Shown here: one piece after another, positions 17,431 through 26,301 of the stretch
Layout: every line of letters starts with the position of its first letter
How positions within the stretch are numbered: the first letter of the stretch is position 1
From: Gemmatimonadota bacterium
Lineage (GTDB): Bacteria > Latescibacterota > UBA2968
DNA: 64,000 nt
Reading direction: 5' to 3'
Assembly (NCBI GenBank): GCA_009838845.1
Contig: VXRD01000073.1
Coordinates: forward strand, 1-64,000
The notes under the pieces: model-generated
What the model saw: the letters and a program-made list of their open reading frames with translations, nothing else
Databases searched by the model: none
What the model was told of the DNA's origin: nothing
Position numbers and translations under genes: made by a program

Positions 17431-17454
17431 CCTCAACGCTGAAAAGCGTTGGGG
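17431..17454 (+). terminator. Intrinsic terminator after the small membrane protein
   Basis: A 10-bp stem (cctcaacgct / agcgttgggg, one wobble) with a GAAA loop, followed by cttttttt. Confidence 0.88.
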
Positions 17455-17460
17455 CTTTTT

Positions 17461-18489
17461 TTATTTGTTTTTTTCCACGGCATTTCGCATCGCTACCATT
17501 TGACCAATGGCATACGCCCAGCCAATGCGCGTATCTGGTGTATCACCCAGAATGCCCGGCGTGTGGTCGGGGTCAATCATGCCGTTGTAACCCACCTCTT
17601 GAAATGCCTGAACGCAGGCAAACATATCGCATTCGCCGTCATCGTGAAAGGTCTCGATATACTTAAATCGAGGTATTTCCACTTTCACATTTCGGAAATG
17701 CACGGTTCCAATGCGATTCCGCGATCCAAAATAGCGAATCATCTCGACGGCATCCGCGCCTTTTTCCGTCATTACGCCCGTGTCGTAAAAAATGCAATTT
17801 GATGGGCTGTCTATCACTTCGATCAACCGTTGCATGCCCGCGATGTCGCCCAGGGGTTGGGCAACGCCGCGATATTCGGGAACCGGTGGATCATTGGGAT
17901 GTGCGGCCAATTGTACACCCGCTTTTTCTGCCGTTGGGATCGCGTTTTCCAAAAAATAGGTCAGATTGTCCCACATTTCATCCATTCCAATTCGCCCGAT
18001 TGAATTGAGAGGTGGGAGATTGGCTATCCGCTCGTTGTCAAAGTCCCGCAAATCTGCGCCGCCGCGTCCCGCACCTCGCTGCGCCGCATATCCTTCTGAT
18101 GCTCTGAGGGCTGTGAAACTGTAGTTCAATGCTCGAAGTCCCAGCCGTCCTGCGATTTCGATATTGGTTTTTATAATTTTCAGATCGTCTTCTCTACCCG
18201 GTTGGCCCATTAATATGCGCCCTGAAATACCCAATCCCGCGATTAGAGGTGTCAGATCAAATGATTCGATTCTGGCTTTGATGCGTTGCAATTCCCGTTC
18301 GTCCCATATTCCTCCTTGCGCACCTTTTGGCCCCATCTGTGTTGGCGGTACCAGTTTGCGTTCGCCCGTTCCCGGTTCTGTACGCCATCGCGTTGGCATT
18401 ACTACCGCATCGACCCCAATTTGCCGATAAAAGCGCAATGTTTGCTCTGAAATATCGCCAATACCTTTGCCTATTTTGATTTGTGGCAT
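17461..18489 (-). CDS. Mannonate dehydratase-like (UxuA-family) TIM-barrel enzyme
   Basis: 342 residues. UxuA-family landmarks are visible: AAHPNDPP near residue 203, a TGVMTEKGAD segment, TVHFRNVK near 272 and the HDDGECDM metal/substrate loop near 287, then DPDHTPG near 310. UxuA dehydrates D-mannonate to 2-keto-3-deoxygluconate in glucuronate breakdown. KDG kinase and KDPG aldolase genes occur at 60.8-63 kb. Many family members have other sugar-acid substrates, so the exact reaction is open. AAGGAGA lies upstream of the ATG. Confidence 0.82.
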   Translation of the reverse strand: MPQIKIGKGIGDISEQTLRFYRQIGVDAVVMPTRWRTEPGTGERKLVPPTQMGPKGAQGGIWDERELQRIKARIESFDLTPLIAGLGISGRILMGQPGREDDLKIIKTNIEIAGRLGLRALNYSFTALRASEGYAAQRGAGRGGADLRDFDNERIANLPPLNSIGRIGMDEMWDNLTYFLENAIPTAEKAGVQLAAHPNDPPVPEYRGVAQPLGDIAGMQRLIEVIDSPSNCIFYDTGVMTEKGADAVEMIRYFGSRNRIGTVHFRNVKVEIPRFKYIETFHDDGECDMFACVQAFQEVGYNGMIDPDHTPGILGDTPDTRIGWAYAIGQMVAMRNAVEKNK

Positions 18490-18526
18490 TGCGGTTGTTC
18501 TCCTTTTTTTGTAATGTTGTTGATCG

Positions 18527-18554
18527 CTGACTGCTGACCACTGACTACTGACTG
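18527..18554. repeat. Heptad tandem repeat before the kinase gene
   Basis: Four near-identical 7-base units (ctgactg, ctgacca, ctgacta, ctgactg) directly upstream of the start codon at 18558. A related gctgactgct occurs at about 60774-60783. Confidence 0.7.
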
Positions 18555-18557
18555 CTC

Positions 18558-19739
18558 ATGATGGATCAACTCAAAACTGAAATGAATCGCCGGTTTGGTG
18601 TTGCGCCTGCCGATGTGCGCGTTGTGCGATCGCCTTATCGGATATGTCCTCTCGGCGCACATATTGATCACCAGCTTGGGCAGGTTACGGCTATGGCTAT
18701 TGATCAGGCTGTGTACCTGGCTTTCGCGCCATCGGTCGATGGAAATACGCATCTTCAGAGTCTTACTTTTGAGGGCGAGGTCTCGTTTGCACTGAGCGAT
18801 GTGCCCGACAAAATAGATGGGGATTGGGGCAATTTCCCGCGCGGCGCAGTGCGTGCATTGCAGCAAGAGGGCCATAAACTCACGCGCGGGATTACGGGGC
18901 TTACAGCGGGCAGGATGAACGAAGGGGGTTTGAGTTCATCGGCTGCTATTGGTGTGGCGTATTTGCTCGCTTATGAAGAGGCCAATGATTTGTCCCTGTC
19001 GCCCGCAGATAATATTCGGCTCGATCAGGCGATTGAAAATGGCTACCTCGGTCTGAAAAATGGCATTTTGGATCAATCGGCTATCCTGTTATCGCAAAAG
19101 AGATTTCTCACGGTGATCGATTGCGCGTCTGCCACGCACGAATTGATTCCCCAGTCCAATACTATGCCAGACTTTGATATTCTGATTGCCCAATCGGGCT
19201 TGCGCGAGGCGCTGGTTTCGACAGGGTATAACACGCGGGTAGATGAATGCGCCCGTGCAGCGCGAATATTGCTCGATGCCGTGGGGCGTGCCGATCGAGA
19301 ACCTTTGCTCGGCAATATTGCCTTTGAAGAATACGATATGCATAAAAATCTGTTGAGCGGTGCCCCTGCCAAACGCGCCAGACACTTTTTTACGGAATCT
19401 GAGCGCGTGCGTCTGGGGATTGATGCCTGGCGCGCTGGCGACCTCGAGACTTTTGGCAGGCTGATCGCCGAATCGGGGCGCAGTTCTATTGATAATTACG
19501 AATGCGGTAGCAACCCCCTCATTGATCTCTATCATATTCTCATTGAGACCGATGGGGTTTACGGCGCCAGGTTTAGCGGCGCTGGTTTTCGGGGGTGTTG
19601 TGTTGCGCTGGTTAATCTCCAAAAATCCAGTGCAGCGATTGAACAGATTCAATCGGCTTATCGCGCCAAATATCCCGATTTGTCAAAAAATGCCCCAGTT
19701 TTTATTTGTCAACCCGACGATGGAGTCAGGATTCTGTGA
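18558..19739 (+). CDS. GHMP kinase, galacturonokinase/galactokinase-like
   Basis: 393 residues. Motif 1 (SPYRICPLGAHIDHQLGQ, about 25-42) is the sugar-binding signature; the form PLGAHIDHQ is closer to plant galacturonokinase than to GalK (PGRVNLIGEH). The ATP loop EGGLSSSAAIG is near 123-133 and the third GHMP motif GARFSGAGFRG near 337-347. It likely phosphorylates galacturonate or a related sugar at C1. The next gene, a nucleotidyltransferase, overlaps its stop by 4 bases and could activate the product to an NDP-sugar. Confidence 0.82.
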   Translation: MMDQLKTEMNRRFGVAPADVRVVRSPYRICPLGAHIDHQLGQVTAMAIDQAVYLAFAPSVDGNTHLQSLTFEGEVSFALSDVPDKIDGDWGNFPRGAVRALQQEGHKLTRGITGLTAGRMNEGGLSSSAAIGVAYLLAYEEANDLSLSPADNIRLDQAIENGYLGLKNGILDQSAILLSQKRFLTVIDCASATHELIPQSNTMPDFDILIAQSGLREALVSTGYNTRVDECARAARILLDAVGRADREPLLGNIAFEEYDMHKNLLSGAPAKRARHFFTESERVRLGIDAWRAGDLETFGRLIAESGRSSIDNYECGSNPLIDLYHILIETDGVYGARFSGAGFRGCCVALVNLQKSSAAIEQIQSAYRAKYPDLSKNAPVFICQPDDGVRIL

Positions 19740-20476
19740 AAGCTATTATTCTCGCGGCGGGATACGCCACGCGGCTGTATCCTCTTACAAAAAAATTTCC
19801 CAAGCCTCTGCTCAAAGTGGGGGGCAAGACGATTCTCGATTACCTGCTTGAACAGATTAAAGCTATTGCAGATATCGATGGTGTTTATGTGGTGACCAAT
19901 CGCCGATTTTATGGGCACTTTGCCGACTGGGCGCGTGCAAATAGAGCGATACAGACTGAGATACTCGACGATGGTACGACTTCCAATGACAATCGTTTGG
20001 GTGCTGTGGGCGATATCCAGTTTGCTATTGAAGCGCGCAATATTGCCGATGATGTTCTCGTTCTCGCCGCGGATAATATTCTGCTGTTTTCTCTCTCCAA
20101 ATTGGTCAATATATTTAAATCCAATCCCGTCTCCCATATTGCCGTGCGCCACAATCCCGATTACGATGATCGCAAGCGCAGGGGCAATGTCCGGTTAGAC
20201 AAAGATAATCGCGTTTTGCAATTTATTGAAAAACCCGATAGACCCATTTCCGAGTGGTCGGCATCACCCGTTTATATTTACCCGGCATCGATACTGTCCC
20301 GTTTTAAGGAATATATCGCCAACGGAGGCAATCCCGACGCGCCCGGGCATTTTTTGGAGTGGTTGCATATATGCGAAACCGTTTACGCGTACGATATTGA
20401 AGGTGGTGTTCTCGATATTGGCAACCGCGAATCTCTGGCCGAAGCGCGGGCGTTTTTTCAATCCAAAGATCGCTGA
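19736..20476 (+). CDS. Nucleotidyltransferase (sugar-1-phosphate NTP transferase)
   Basis: 246 residues. The N-terminus AIILAAGYATRLYPLT with KKFPKPLL is the NTP-binding signature of RfbA/GalU-like enzymes, and LAADNILL near 109 carries the metal-binding Asp. The start is a GTG at 19736 overlapping the kinase stop (GTGA), so the two proteins are translationally coupled. It most likely turns the kinase product into an NDP-sugar. An internal TGGVLDIGNRESLAEA-like end is typical of glucose-1-phosphate thymidylyltransferase relatives. Confidence 0.87.
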   Translation: MKAIILAAGYATRLYPLTKKFPKPLLKVGGKTILDYLLEQIKAIADIDGVYVVTNRRFYGHFADWARANRAIQTEILDDGTTSNDNRLGAVGDIQFAIEARNIADDVLVLAADNILLFSLSKLVNIFKSNPVSHIAVRHNPDYDDRKRRGNVRLDKDNRVLQFIEKPDRPISEWSASPVYIYPASILSRFKEYIANGGNPDAPGHFLEWLHICETVYAYDIEGGVLDIGNRESLAEARAFFQSKDR

Positions 20477-20565
20477 TCATCCTCGCGCATTGACATTGTG
20501 TATTTCAGGCTCTATCTTGTAGAAAATCGAATTTCTGGTAACCTCAATACAAAGGATTTTTCACT

Positions 20566-21765
20566 ATGGCAAGCGTCAATATTATCCGTCATAAGCCCAT
20601 TCCCATTTTTTGTAGCACAGCCGAAGTCGTTATGACATACAACGACGACCAGGTCGTGCGCCTCGTTGAACCCAGCGGCAATGTGGGTACGCAGTATCCC
20701 AATGAACTCGGATCAGAGTGGTTTGGTACCATTGAGAACCTGAGTCTGGGGCTTGCTCGCGGGGGCGCGAACTGGGGCGATGTGTACAAAACCGATGTCC
20801 TGTGGACGACGCCATCTGATAGTCGTGACGACTGTGAGGCTTACCGAGATGCGTTCAATGCCGTATATGGACCTGTGATTGATGCTGTGACGGATTGTGA
20901 ACTCAAATCCAATCGCATGGCGCGTTTTACCCATGGAGAAGGATTTCCAGATCCAGTAGCGCTTTTTGAGGTGGAAATTAAAGCGGTTAAGGGCGAGGAT
21001 ATTTCCTTTGGCGATGGGAAGATCGAATACGGTGCATGGACCGACCACCAGCCCAGTGGCGCGTCGGTGATGCACACCGATGCTGAGGGCAATACGGTTA
21101 CGACACTCGGCGATGACCTCAAACGAGAGATGGAATTTGTGCTCGTAGAACAGTACGAAAAAAAGCTCGCGGCTGACAATGTGGATTTCAAGACCCAAAC
21201 CGCGCATCTCGAGGTGCTCGTGGCGATTGACGACGATCCTTCGGCGACCTGGACGCGCATTGAAACTGTGCGCGAAGTGATTGCCGATTATTTTGGTGAC
21301 CACCGCCCCGCAGGTAGAATTTATGCGGTTTCGCGTATTCCCAATCTCGATGGTATCGTTGAACCCCAACCGCGCTGTGTTACCGGCGATGTCGCTATTG
21401 ATCGCTCGGGGGAGATTGTAGATGGTTTCAGTACCTGGACGGCCATTCGGCACCAGGGGATATCCGAGGTTCTCGTGAGCGGTGTTGGTGGCGATGATGC
21501 AGATGCTATTCTCAATACGATTGACGGGCATATCGTGGCAGCAGGCGGCGCAGGGTTGAAAGAAAATGGGGTTTTTAACAATGCGTACATTGTGGCTGCA
21601 GAGAGTAGTGAGGCTTCGCGCGACCGTTTGACTACGTTTAATGAACGATTCTCGGGCTATTATACAGGCGTGGCACCTTCTGGCCGAACTGCCCAATTTG
21701 TGCCTGGATTCATGCGCGAAGATTGCATCTGCGGTATTTCAAATCGCTCGATATTTGCGGGGTAA
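20566..21765 (+). CDS. Rid-like (YjgF/RidA) protein, apparently three tandem domains
   Basis: 399 residues, whereas ordinary RidA is about 130. The first segment (about 1-115) ends in a helix-strand pair of the Rid type (ENLSLGLARGGANWGDVYKTDVLW). A second (about 165-275) and third (about 285-390) show similar order (strand pair, long helix with a conserved AHLEVLV or GISEVLVSG strand). A deaminase or small-molecule-binding role is inferred from the fold; the usual catalytic Arg could not be placed with confidence. An ATG follows AAAGGATTTTTCACT. Confidence 0.55.
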   Translation: MASVNIIRHKPIPIFCSTAEVVMTYNDDQVVRLVEPSGNVGTQYPNELGSEWFGTIENLSLGLARGGANWGDVYKTDVLWTTPSDSRDDCEAYRDAFNAVYGPVIDAVTDCELKSNRMARFTHGEGFPDPVALFEVEIKAVKGEDISFGDGKIEYGAWTDHQPSGASVMHTDAEGNTVTTLGDDLKREMEFVLVEQYEKKLAADNVDFKTQTAHLEVLVAIDDDPSATWTRIETVREVIADYFGDHRPAGRIYAVSRIPNLDGIVEPQPRCVTGDVAIDRSGEIVDGFSTWTAIRHQGISEVLVSGVGGDDADAILNTIDGHIVAAGGAGLKENGVFNNAYIVAAESSEASRDRLTTFNERFSGYYTGVAPSGRTAQFVPGFMREDCICGISNRSIFAG

Positions 21766-21769
21766 AATA

Positions 21770-22534
21770 TCACCCTTTTATCAATCGCATCACTTCTTCA
21801 AATAACGCCCCGTTTGTACTTACGGCTTCGTTGCCCCAGATGGTCGCTTCGCCGCTCCACGTTGTGAATGTGCCGCCCGCTTCTTTCAGGATGGGCGCGA
21901 GGGCAGCACAATCCCATACGCTCATAATGGGGTCGAGCATGATTTCTGCCCGGCCGGTTGCGACGAGCATGTGGCCATAACAATCGCCCCAGCCGCGCAC
22001 GAGTTTGGCGCGTGAGCAAATCCGGTTTATGGCTTCACCTCGCTTATGCCCATTTACGAAATCGGTCAAGATCACGGTCGCGTCCTGAATATCCGATATG
22101 TCAGATACTTGTGTGGGGCGACCATTCCATGTGCAGCCCAATCCCCTGGCAGCACAAATCATTTCATTTAGTGCTGGAAAATGAACGACGCCAACGGCGG
22201 GTTTGTCCTCGACCTCCACGCCGACCATTACCCCGTAGAGGGGTACGCCGTGTACGAATGATTTTGTGCCGTCAATAGGGTCTAAAATCCATCGCCGCCC
22301 ACTTGTGCCTTTTTTGTCTTCGTGCTCTTCTCCCACAATGCCGTCGTCGGGAAAGCGCGCTTCTATCAATTCTCTCAATTTTGTTTCGGCTCCTTTGTCT
22401 GCAGCCGTTACAGGTGATTCATCCGCCTTTTCCTCTACTTCGACTCCGGTCTGGAAATATCGCAGTGTGATGCGTCCGGCTTGCCAGGCGGCATCTGTTG
22501 CAAAATCCAATACTTCTCGCAGTGTATCTGCCAT
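21770..22534 (-). CDS. Inositol-monophosphatase family phosphatase (histidinol-phosphatase-like)
   Basis: 254 residues. The metal-binding motifs are complete: GEEHE near 68, DPIDGTKSFVHG near 85-96 and WDCAALAPIL near 203. The GTKSFVHG form and overall spacing resemble HisN-type histidinol phosphatases, but inositol or sugar phosphates are equally possible. AAGGAAAAAAA precedes the ATG at 22534. It is divergent from the hydrolase at 22560 with only 25 bases between start codons. Confidence 0.87.
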   Translation of the reverse strand: MADTLREVLDFATDAAWQAGRITLRYFQTGVEVEEKADESPVTAADKGAETKLRELIEARFPDDGIVGEEHEDKKGTSGRRWILDPIDGTKSFVHGVPLYGVMVGVEVEDKPAVGVVHFPALNEMICAARGLGCTWNGRPTQVSDISDIQDATVILTDFVNGHKRGEAINRICSRAKLVRGWGDCYGHMLVATGRAEIMLDPIMSVWDCAALAPILKEAGGTFTTWSGEATIWGNEAVSTNGALFEEVMRLIKG

Positions 22535-22559
22535 TTTTTTTCCTTGAAAGGTATTCAAT

Positions 22560-23606
22560 ATGGAACATCCCGAACACAGCGGTGCGGTTCGCACCTATCT
22601 CGACGCTCTTTATGCCGATGAACTGCGCTATGTCGCGTGTCGGGCAACTGATCGCGAATCTTTTTTTTACTGGCAAGAGGAGGCGCGTCCTGTGCTTCAG
22701 CATCTGCTGGGTCTTGAAAGTATTGGCGCGTCTCTGGGCGATCACACGATTCAGGTGCAACTCGGTGTAGCGCAAGATATGGGCGATTATACGTTGCAAC
22801 CCGGTGTTATTACTACCGAGCCGCGTTTTGGTTTGCCTTTCTGGTATCTCCAACCCAGGGGAGATGGTCCTTTTCCGCTCGCTGTTTTGCCACACGGGCA
22901 CGACAAATACGGCATGGATACGTATATTGGCAAAGCGCGCGATGACGATCATCGCAAGAAGATTGAGGCCGAAGACCGCGATGTTGCTGTTCAGGCGGTC
23001 AGGCGCGGGTTTGCCGCCATTGCGCCCGCTGCACGCGGTACGAGTACTACGGCTATTCCCGATATTAACAAGCGCCACGGCGACCGCGATTGCCGCAGTC
23101 AATTTATGCACGCTTTGCTCGCTGGACGCACTGCGACGGGTGAGCGCGTGTGGGATGTGATGCGTCTTATTGACTGGGCACAGGATATTCCCGAGATTGA
23201 TACTTCTACGATTCTGGTTATGGGCAACTCGGGGGGTGGAGTTATCACCTGTTATGCCGCCGCGGTTGATCCCCGCATTACTATTGCTGTGCCGAGTTGC
23301 TCTTTTTGTACGCTTGTGGGCACCAGTGGTTTGATTCACCATTGCGATTGCAATGGCGTGCCCGGCATTTTGCGCTTTGGCGAAATCTGGGATGTTACGG
23401 GTCTTATTGCTCCGCGCCATCTCTGTATTGTCAATGGGAAACAGGATACGCTATTCCCCGTGCCCGAAGTCGATCGCGCGGTTAAAGGTATCGCGCGTCT
23501 CTACGAGACCGCCGGTGTGCCCGACCATGTCGAACATCACTACGGCGCCGCGGGCCACCGCTTCTACAGCGATCTTATGTGGCCGTTTGTTGAAAAAGTG
23601 AGGTGA
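22560..23606 (+). CDS. Alpha/beta-hydrolase (acetyl-xylan-esterase/dienelactone-hydrolase-like)
   Basis: 348 residues. A lid and N-terminal region lead into LAVLPHGHDKYG near 105 (oxyanion area). The nucleophile elbow is MGNSGGG near 223, the acid is probably in VNGKQDTLFP near 292, and the His is in YGAAGHRF near 330. Proteins of this length and motif order are usually carbohydrate esterases. GAAAGG lies 10 bases upstream of the ATG. Confidence 0.82.
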   Translation: MEHPEHSGAVRTYLDALYADELRYVACRATDRESFFYWQEEARPVLQHLLGLESIGASLGDHTIQVQLGVAQDMGDYTLQPGVITTEPRFGLPFWYLQPRGDGPFPLAVLPHGHDKYGMDTYIGKARDDDHRKKIEAEDRDVAVQAVRRGFAAIAPAARGTSTTAIPDINKRHGDRDCRSQFMHALLAGRTATGERVWDVMRLIDWAQDIPEIDTSTILVMGNSGGGVITCYAAAVDPRITIAVPSCSFCTLVGTSGLIHHCDCNGVPGILRFGEIWDVTGLIAPRHLCIVNGKQDTLFPVPEVDRAVKGIARLYETAGVPDHVEHHYGAAGHRFYSDLMWPFVEKVR

Positions 23607-23616
23607 CGGATGATGC

Positions 23617-25215
23617 TCATTTTGCCAATTCTTGGTGGTAAGGGTGTACCTTAACCCGCACGGCCCATTCGGTCCATTCTCGCTCGAGTGATTTTACCAA
23701 TTCGGGATGTTCTGTTGATAGATCGCTGGTTTCACAGCGGTCTATTTCCATGTCGTAGAGTTCCCAATCTCCGTTGGGGTATCGGGTATTGCCTTTCAGC
23801 AATTTCCATTTTTCCCTGCGTATGGCGCTGGCTTCAAAGTGATCGAAGCACAGGCTGCGTTCGGGCAGGTTTTGCGCGTTGAATAGGGGAACAAGGCTCG
23901 TTCCTTCTTGCGGGTGAATGCGTTCTCCATTGTGCGTTTCGGGATATTCGGCTCCGGTAATTTCGCATATAGTCGGCATGATGTCAAACAGGTGCATGGG
24001 GGTGCGAACCCAGCGGTCGGGTTGTGCAATTCCTTCGGGCCAATAGGCGATGAAGGGGCTGCAATTTCCGCCTTCGTGGTTGTAGTGTTTGTACATGCGC
24101 AGCGGTGTGTTGCTCAGGCACGACCACGCGCTGCCCACAGAGTGATACGTGTCCGACCCGCCGATTTTTTTGAGTTCGTCACCCGTGTGGAGATGGGTGA
24201 CTCCCAATCTGCTGCGTTCGTCAAATCCAAAAGGTCCCCATTCGTAACACGCGCCGTTGTCGCTTGTAAACAGGATGAGTGTGTTGTCCAGCTCTCCTGC
24301 TTTTTCCAGGCGGTCAATAATTCTGCCTATGCCGCGATCGATATGTTCGATCATGGCGGCAAAGACCGCCATGCGGTAGGCGAGGTCTTCCTGTCGGTCT
24401 TGGGAGAGATCCTCCCACGCGGGATTCTGTTTGCCGCTGTACCCATTTGCGATGGCATCATTTTCTTCGATGGGGACAAGTGAGCGCGGTGTGAATTGCC
24501 AGTTTTCCGTTGCCAGGCCAGATTCTTGCTGGCGCACGTAGCGTTCGCGGCGCAATACATCCCAACCTCGGCGGTAAATATCGAGATATGAATCGCGGGT
24601 TTCTGCCGGGGCATGTAGGGGGAAATGCGGAGCCGAGTGGGCGAGGTAGAGGAAATAGGGGTTGTCTTTTTGTTGTGCCTGTTCGATAAATTCTACGGCG
24701 TAATCGTTGAATGCTTCTGTTGCGTAGTATGCATCGTCGATAAAAGAAAGTTCGGGTGTTCGAGTTTCGGGATAGCGATGATAATAAGACGGATCCCATT
24801 GCGGTGCGCTGTGGCCTTTGATGAATCCGTAGTATTCGTCAAATCCCCGGTTTGTTGGATTAACTTGATCGCCAACGTGCCATTTTCCGACGCCGTACGT
24901 GCTGTAGCCCTCGGTTTTTAGGACTTCGGCCAATGTCACGCAGTTGTTGTTTAACCGTCCCAAATAGGCCGGTCCCCATTCGGCGGTTCGGTCAGGGCCC
25001 GTAAAATTGGCGATGCCAGCCTGATGGGAATACAGGCCTGTGAGCAGCGAAGCCCGAGAGGGACAACAGCGGGCAGAGTTGTAACTTTGCGTGAATCGCA
25101 ATCCATTTGCCGATAGGCGATCCAGATTGGGCGTTCGGATCTCGCCACCATAAGAACCGAGATCCGAATAGCCCATGTCATCTACGAGAATGACGATGAT
25201 ATTGGGTTTTTTCAT
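23617..25215 (-). CDS. Sulfatase (arylsulfatase type)
   Basis: 532 residues. The metal-binding Asp pair is in ILVDDMG (residues 10-15). The formylglycine site is CCPSR at 50-54, with Cys50 the residue to be modified, followed by ASLLTG. GKWHVG near 112 and LFTSDNGA near 317-324 complete the site. No signal peptide is visible, so it may act on imported oligosaccharides. Its ATG overlaps the stop of the 2-hydroxyacid dehydrogenase (ATGA), so they are coupled. No formylglycine-generating enzyme is in the window. Confidence 0.93.
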   Translation of the reverse strand: MKKPNIIVILVDDMGYSDLGSYGGEIRTPNLDRLSANGLRFTQSYNSARCCPSRASLLTGLYSHQAGIANFTGPDRTAEWGPAYLGRLNNNCVTLAEVLKTEGYSTYGVGKWHVGDQVNPTNRGFDEYYGFIKGHSAPQWDPSYYHRYPETRTPELSFIDDAYYATEAFNDYAVEFIEQAQQKDNPYFLYLAHSAPHFPLHAPAETRDSYLDIYRRGWDVLRRERYVRQQESGLATENWQFTPRSLVPIEENDAIANGYSGKQNPAWEDLSQDRQEDLAYRMAVFAAMIEHIDRGIGRIIDRLEKAGELDNTLILFTSDNGACYEWGPFGFDERSRLGVTHLHTGDELKKIGGSDTYHSVGSAWSCLSNTPLRMYKHYNHEGGNCSPFIAYWPEGIAQPDRWVRTPMHLFDIMPTICEITGAEYPETHNGERIHPQEGTSLVPLFNAQNLPERSLCFDHFEASAIRREKWKLLKGNTRYPNGDWELYDMEIDRCETSDLSTEHPELVKSLEREWTEWAVRVKVHPYHQELAK

Positions 25216-26171
25216 TTGACGCGCCGTTCTCGTTTTGGATATCCGAGGGATTTGTCAACTTCGTTAAAGAGCGGCTCGCCAGCCTGGTAGCGTTTCAGGT
25301 TTTGGCAGAAGAATCCAATGGTTCGGTTGTGTCGATTGGGAGAGCCACCGGCTGCGTGTGGGGTGATAATGGCATTTTCCATGTCCCAGAGCGGGCTATC
25401 GGGAGACAGGGGTTCTTTTTCAAATACGTCCAGGCCAGCACCGGCGATTTCGCCGTTTTTGAGGCCCTCGGCCAAAGCGGCTTCATCGACGATGGGACCG
25501 CGTGCGGTGTTGACCAAAAAGGCGGTGTTTTTCATCAGGCTCAGGGTGCGGGCATTGATGAGTTTTTCGGTTTCGGGTGTGTACGGTACGGCGATAAATA
25601 CGACATCTGCTATTTGCAGACCTTCATCCAGGCGATCCATGTCCCAGATCGCTTCGACGTAATCGGGTTTGTCTCCGCCCTGTATATCCAGCGCAATCAG
25701 ACGCGCGTCATAGCCCTGAGCGAGTTGTGCATAGTATTGACCAATGCCGCCAAATCCGACGATGAGAATGGTGGCTTCCAATAAGTCGGCGAGTGGTGGA
25801 CGCGTCCAGGCATGGTCGAGTTGATGGCGAAAAGAAACGTGTAGCCCGCGCGTGAGGGCGGTGGTGAGTGCCCAGGCGTGTTCGGCGACCTGAACGGCAT
25901 GGACGCCGCTGGCATTGCATAGTGTGATGTCGCTGTTGGCGACTTCGGGGATCAGTGCTTTGTCCATGCCGGCACTCGTGGATTGAATCCATTTGAGATT
26001 GGGGGCTGCATTGACAATTTCAGACGAAAAATTTCCAAATATAATTTCGGCATCTGCGACAGCTTCAATGACATTTTTGCCATCTGCCATGACAACTTCG
26101 GCGTTGGGAGCCGTGTCTCGCACTTGTTGGCAAAGGTCTTCATCGACAGGGGGGTGTAAAACAATTTTCAT
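25212..26171 (-). CDS. D-isomer-specific 2-hydroxyacid dehydrogenase
   Basis: 319 residues. The NAD-binding motif GFGGIGQ is near 143, followed by the Asp-containing strand LIALD. The catalytic Arg is in VNTARGPIVD near 233 and the catalytic His in ITPHAAGG near 280. The substrate is a 2-keto or 2-hydroxy acid, unknown. AAAGGAACAAAG precedes the ATG at 26171. The frame is open to 26393 but would run through the amtB terminator. The sulfatase starts inside its stop codon. Confidence 0.88.
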   Translation of the reverse strand: MKIVLHPPVDEDLCQQVRDTAPNAEVVMADGKNVIEAVADAEIIFGNFSSEIVNAAPNLKWIQSTSAGMDKALIPEVANSDITLCNASGVHAVQVAEHAWALTTALTRGLHVSFRHQLDHAWTRPPLADLLEATILIVGFGGIGQYYAQLAQGYDARLIALDIQGGDKPDYVEAIWDMDRLDEGLQIADVVFIAVPYTPETEKLINARTLSLMKNTAFLVNTARGPIVDEAALAEGLKNGEIAGAGLDVFEKEPLSPDSPLWDMENAIITPHAAGGSPNRHNRTIGFFCQNLKRYQAGEPLFNEVDKSLGYPKRERRVK

Positions 26172-26246
26172 CTTTGTTCCTTTCTGTGGTGGATTATGAC
26201 GGTTGTCGGTGAGAAATAAAGGTGTCTGGAAAATAATTGCAACAAT

Positions 26247-26279
26247 AAAAAAAGCGGGTACAATGTGCCCGCTTTTTTT
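26247..26279 (-). terminator. Terminator of the downstream glnK-amtB unit
   Basis: A long stem (aaaaaaagcgggtac with gtgcccgcttttttt, one wobble) with a 3-base loop. It is nearly symmetrical and could act in both directions. Confidence 0.88.
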
Positions 26280-26301
26280 AGTCCGCTTTGTCAAGCGGGT
26301 A

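Noticed and set aside
20713-21696. A 327-residue frame on the minus strand
   Set aside because: It is antisense to the Rid-like gene and has no start signal or known motif.
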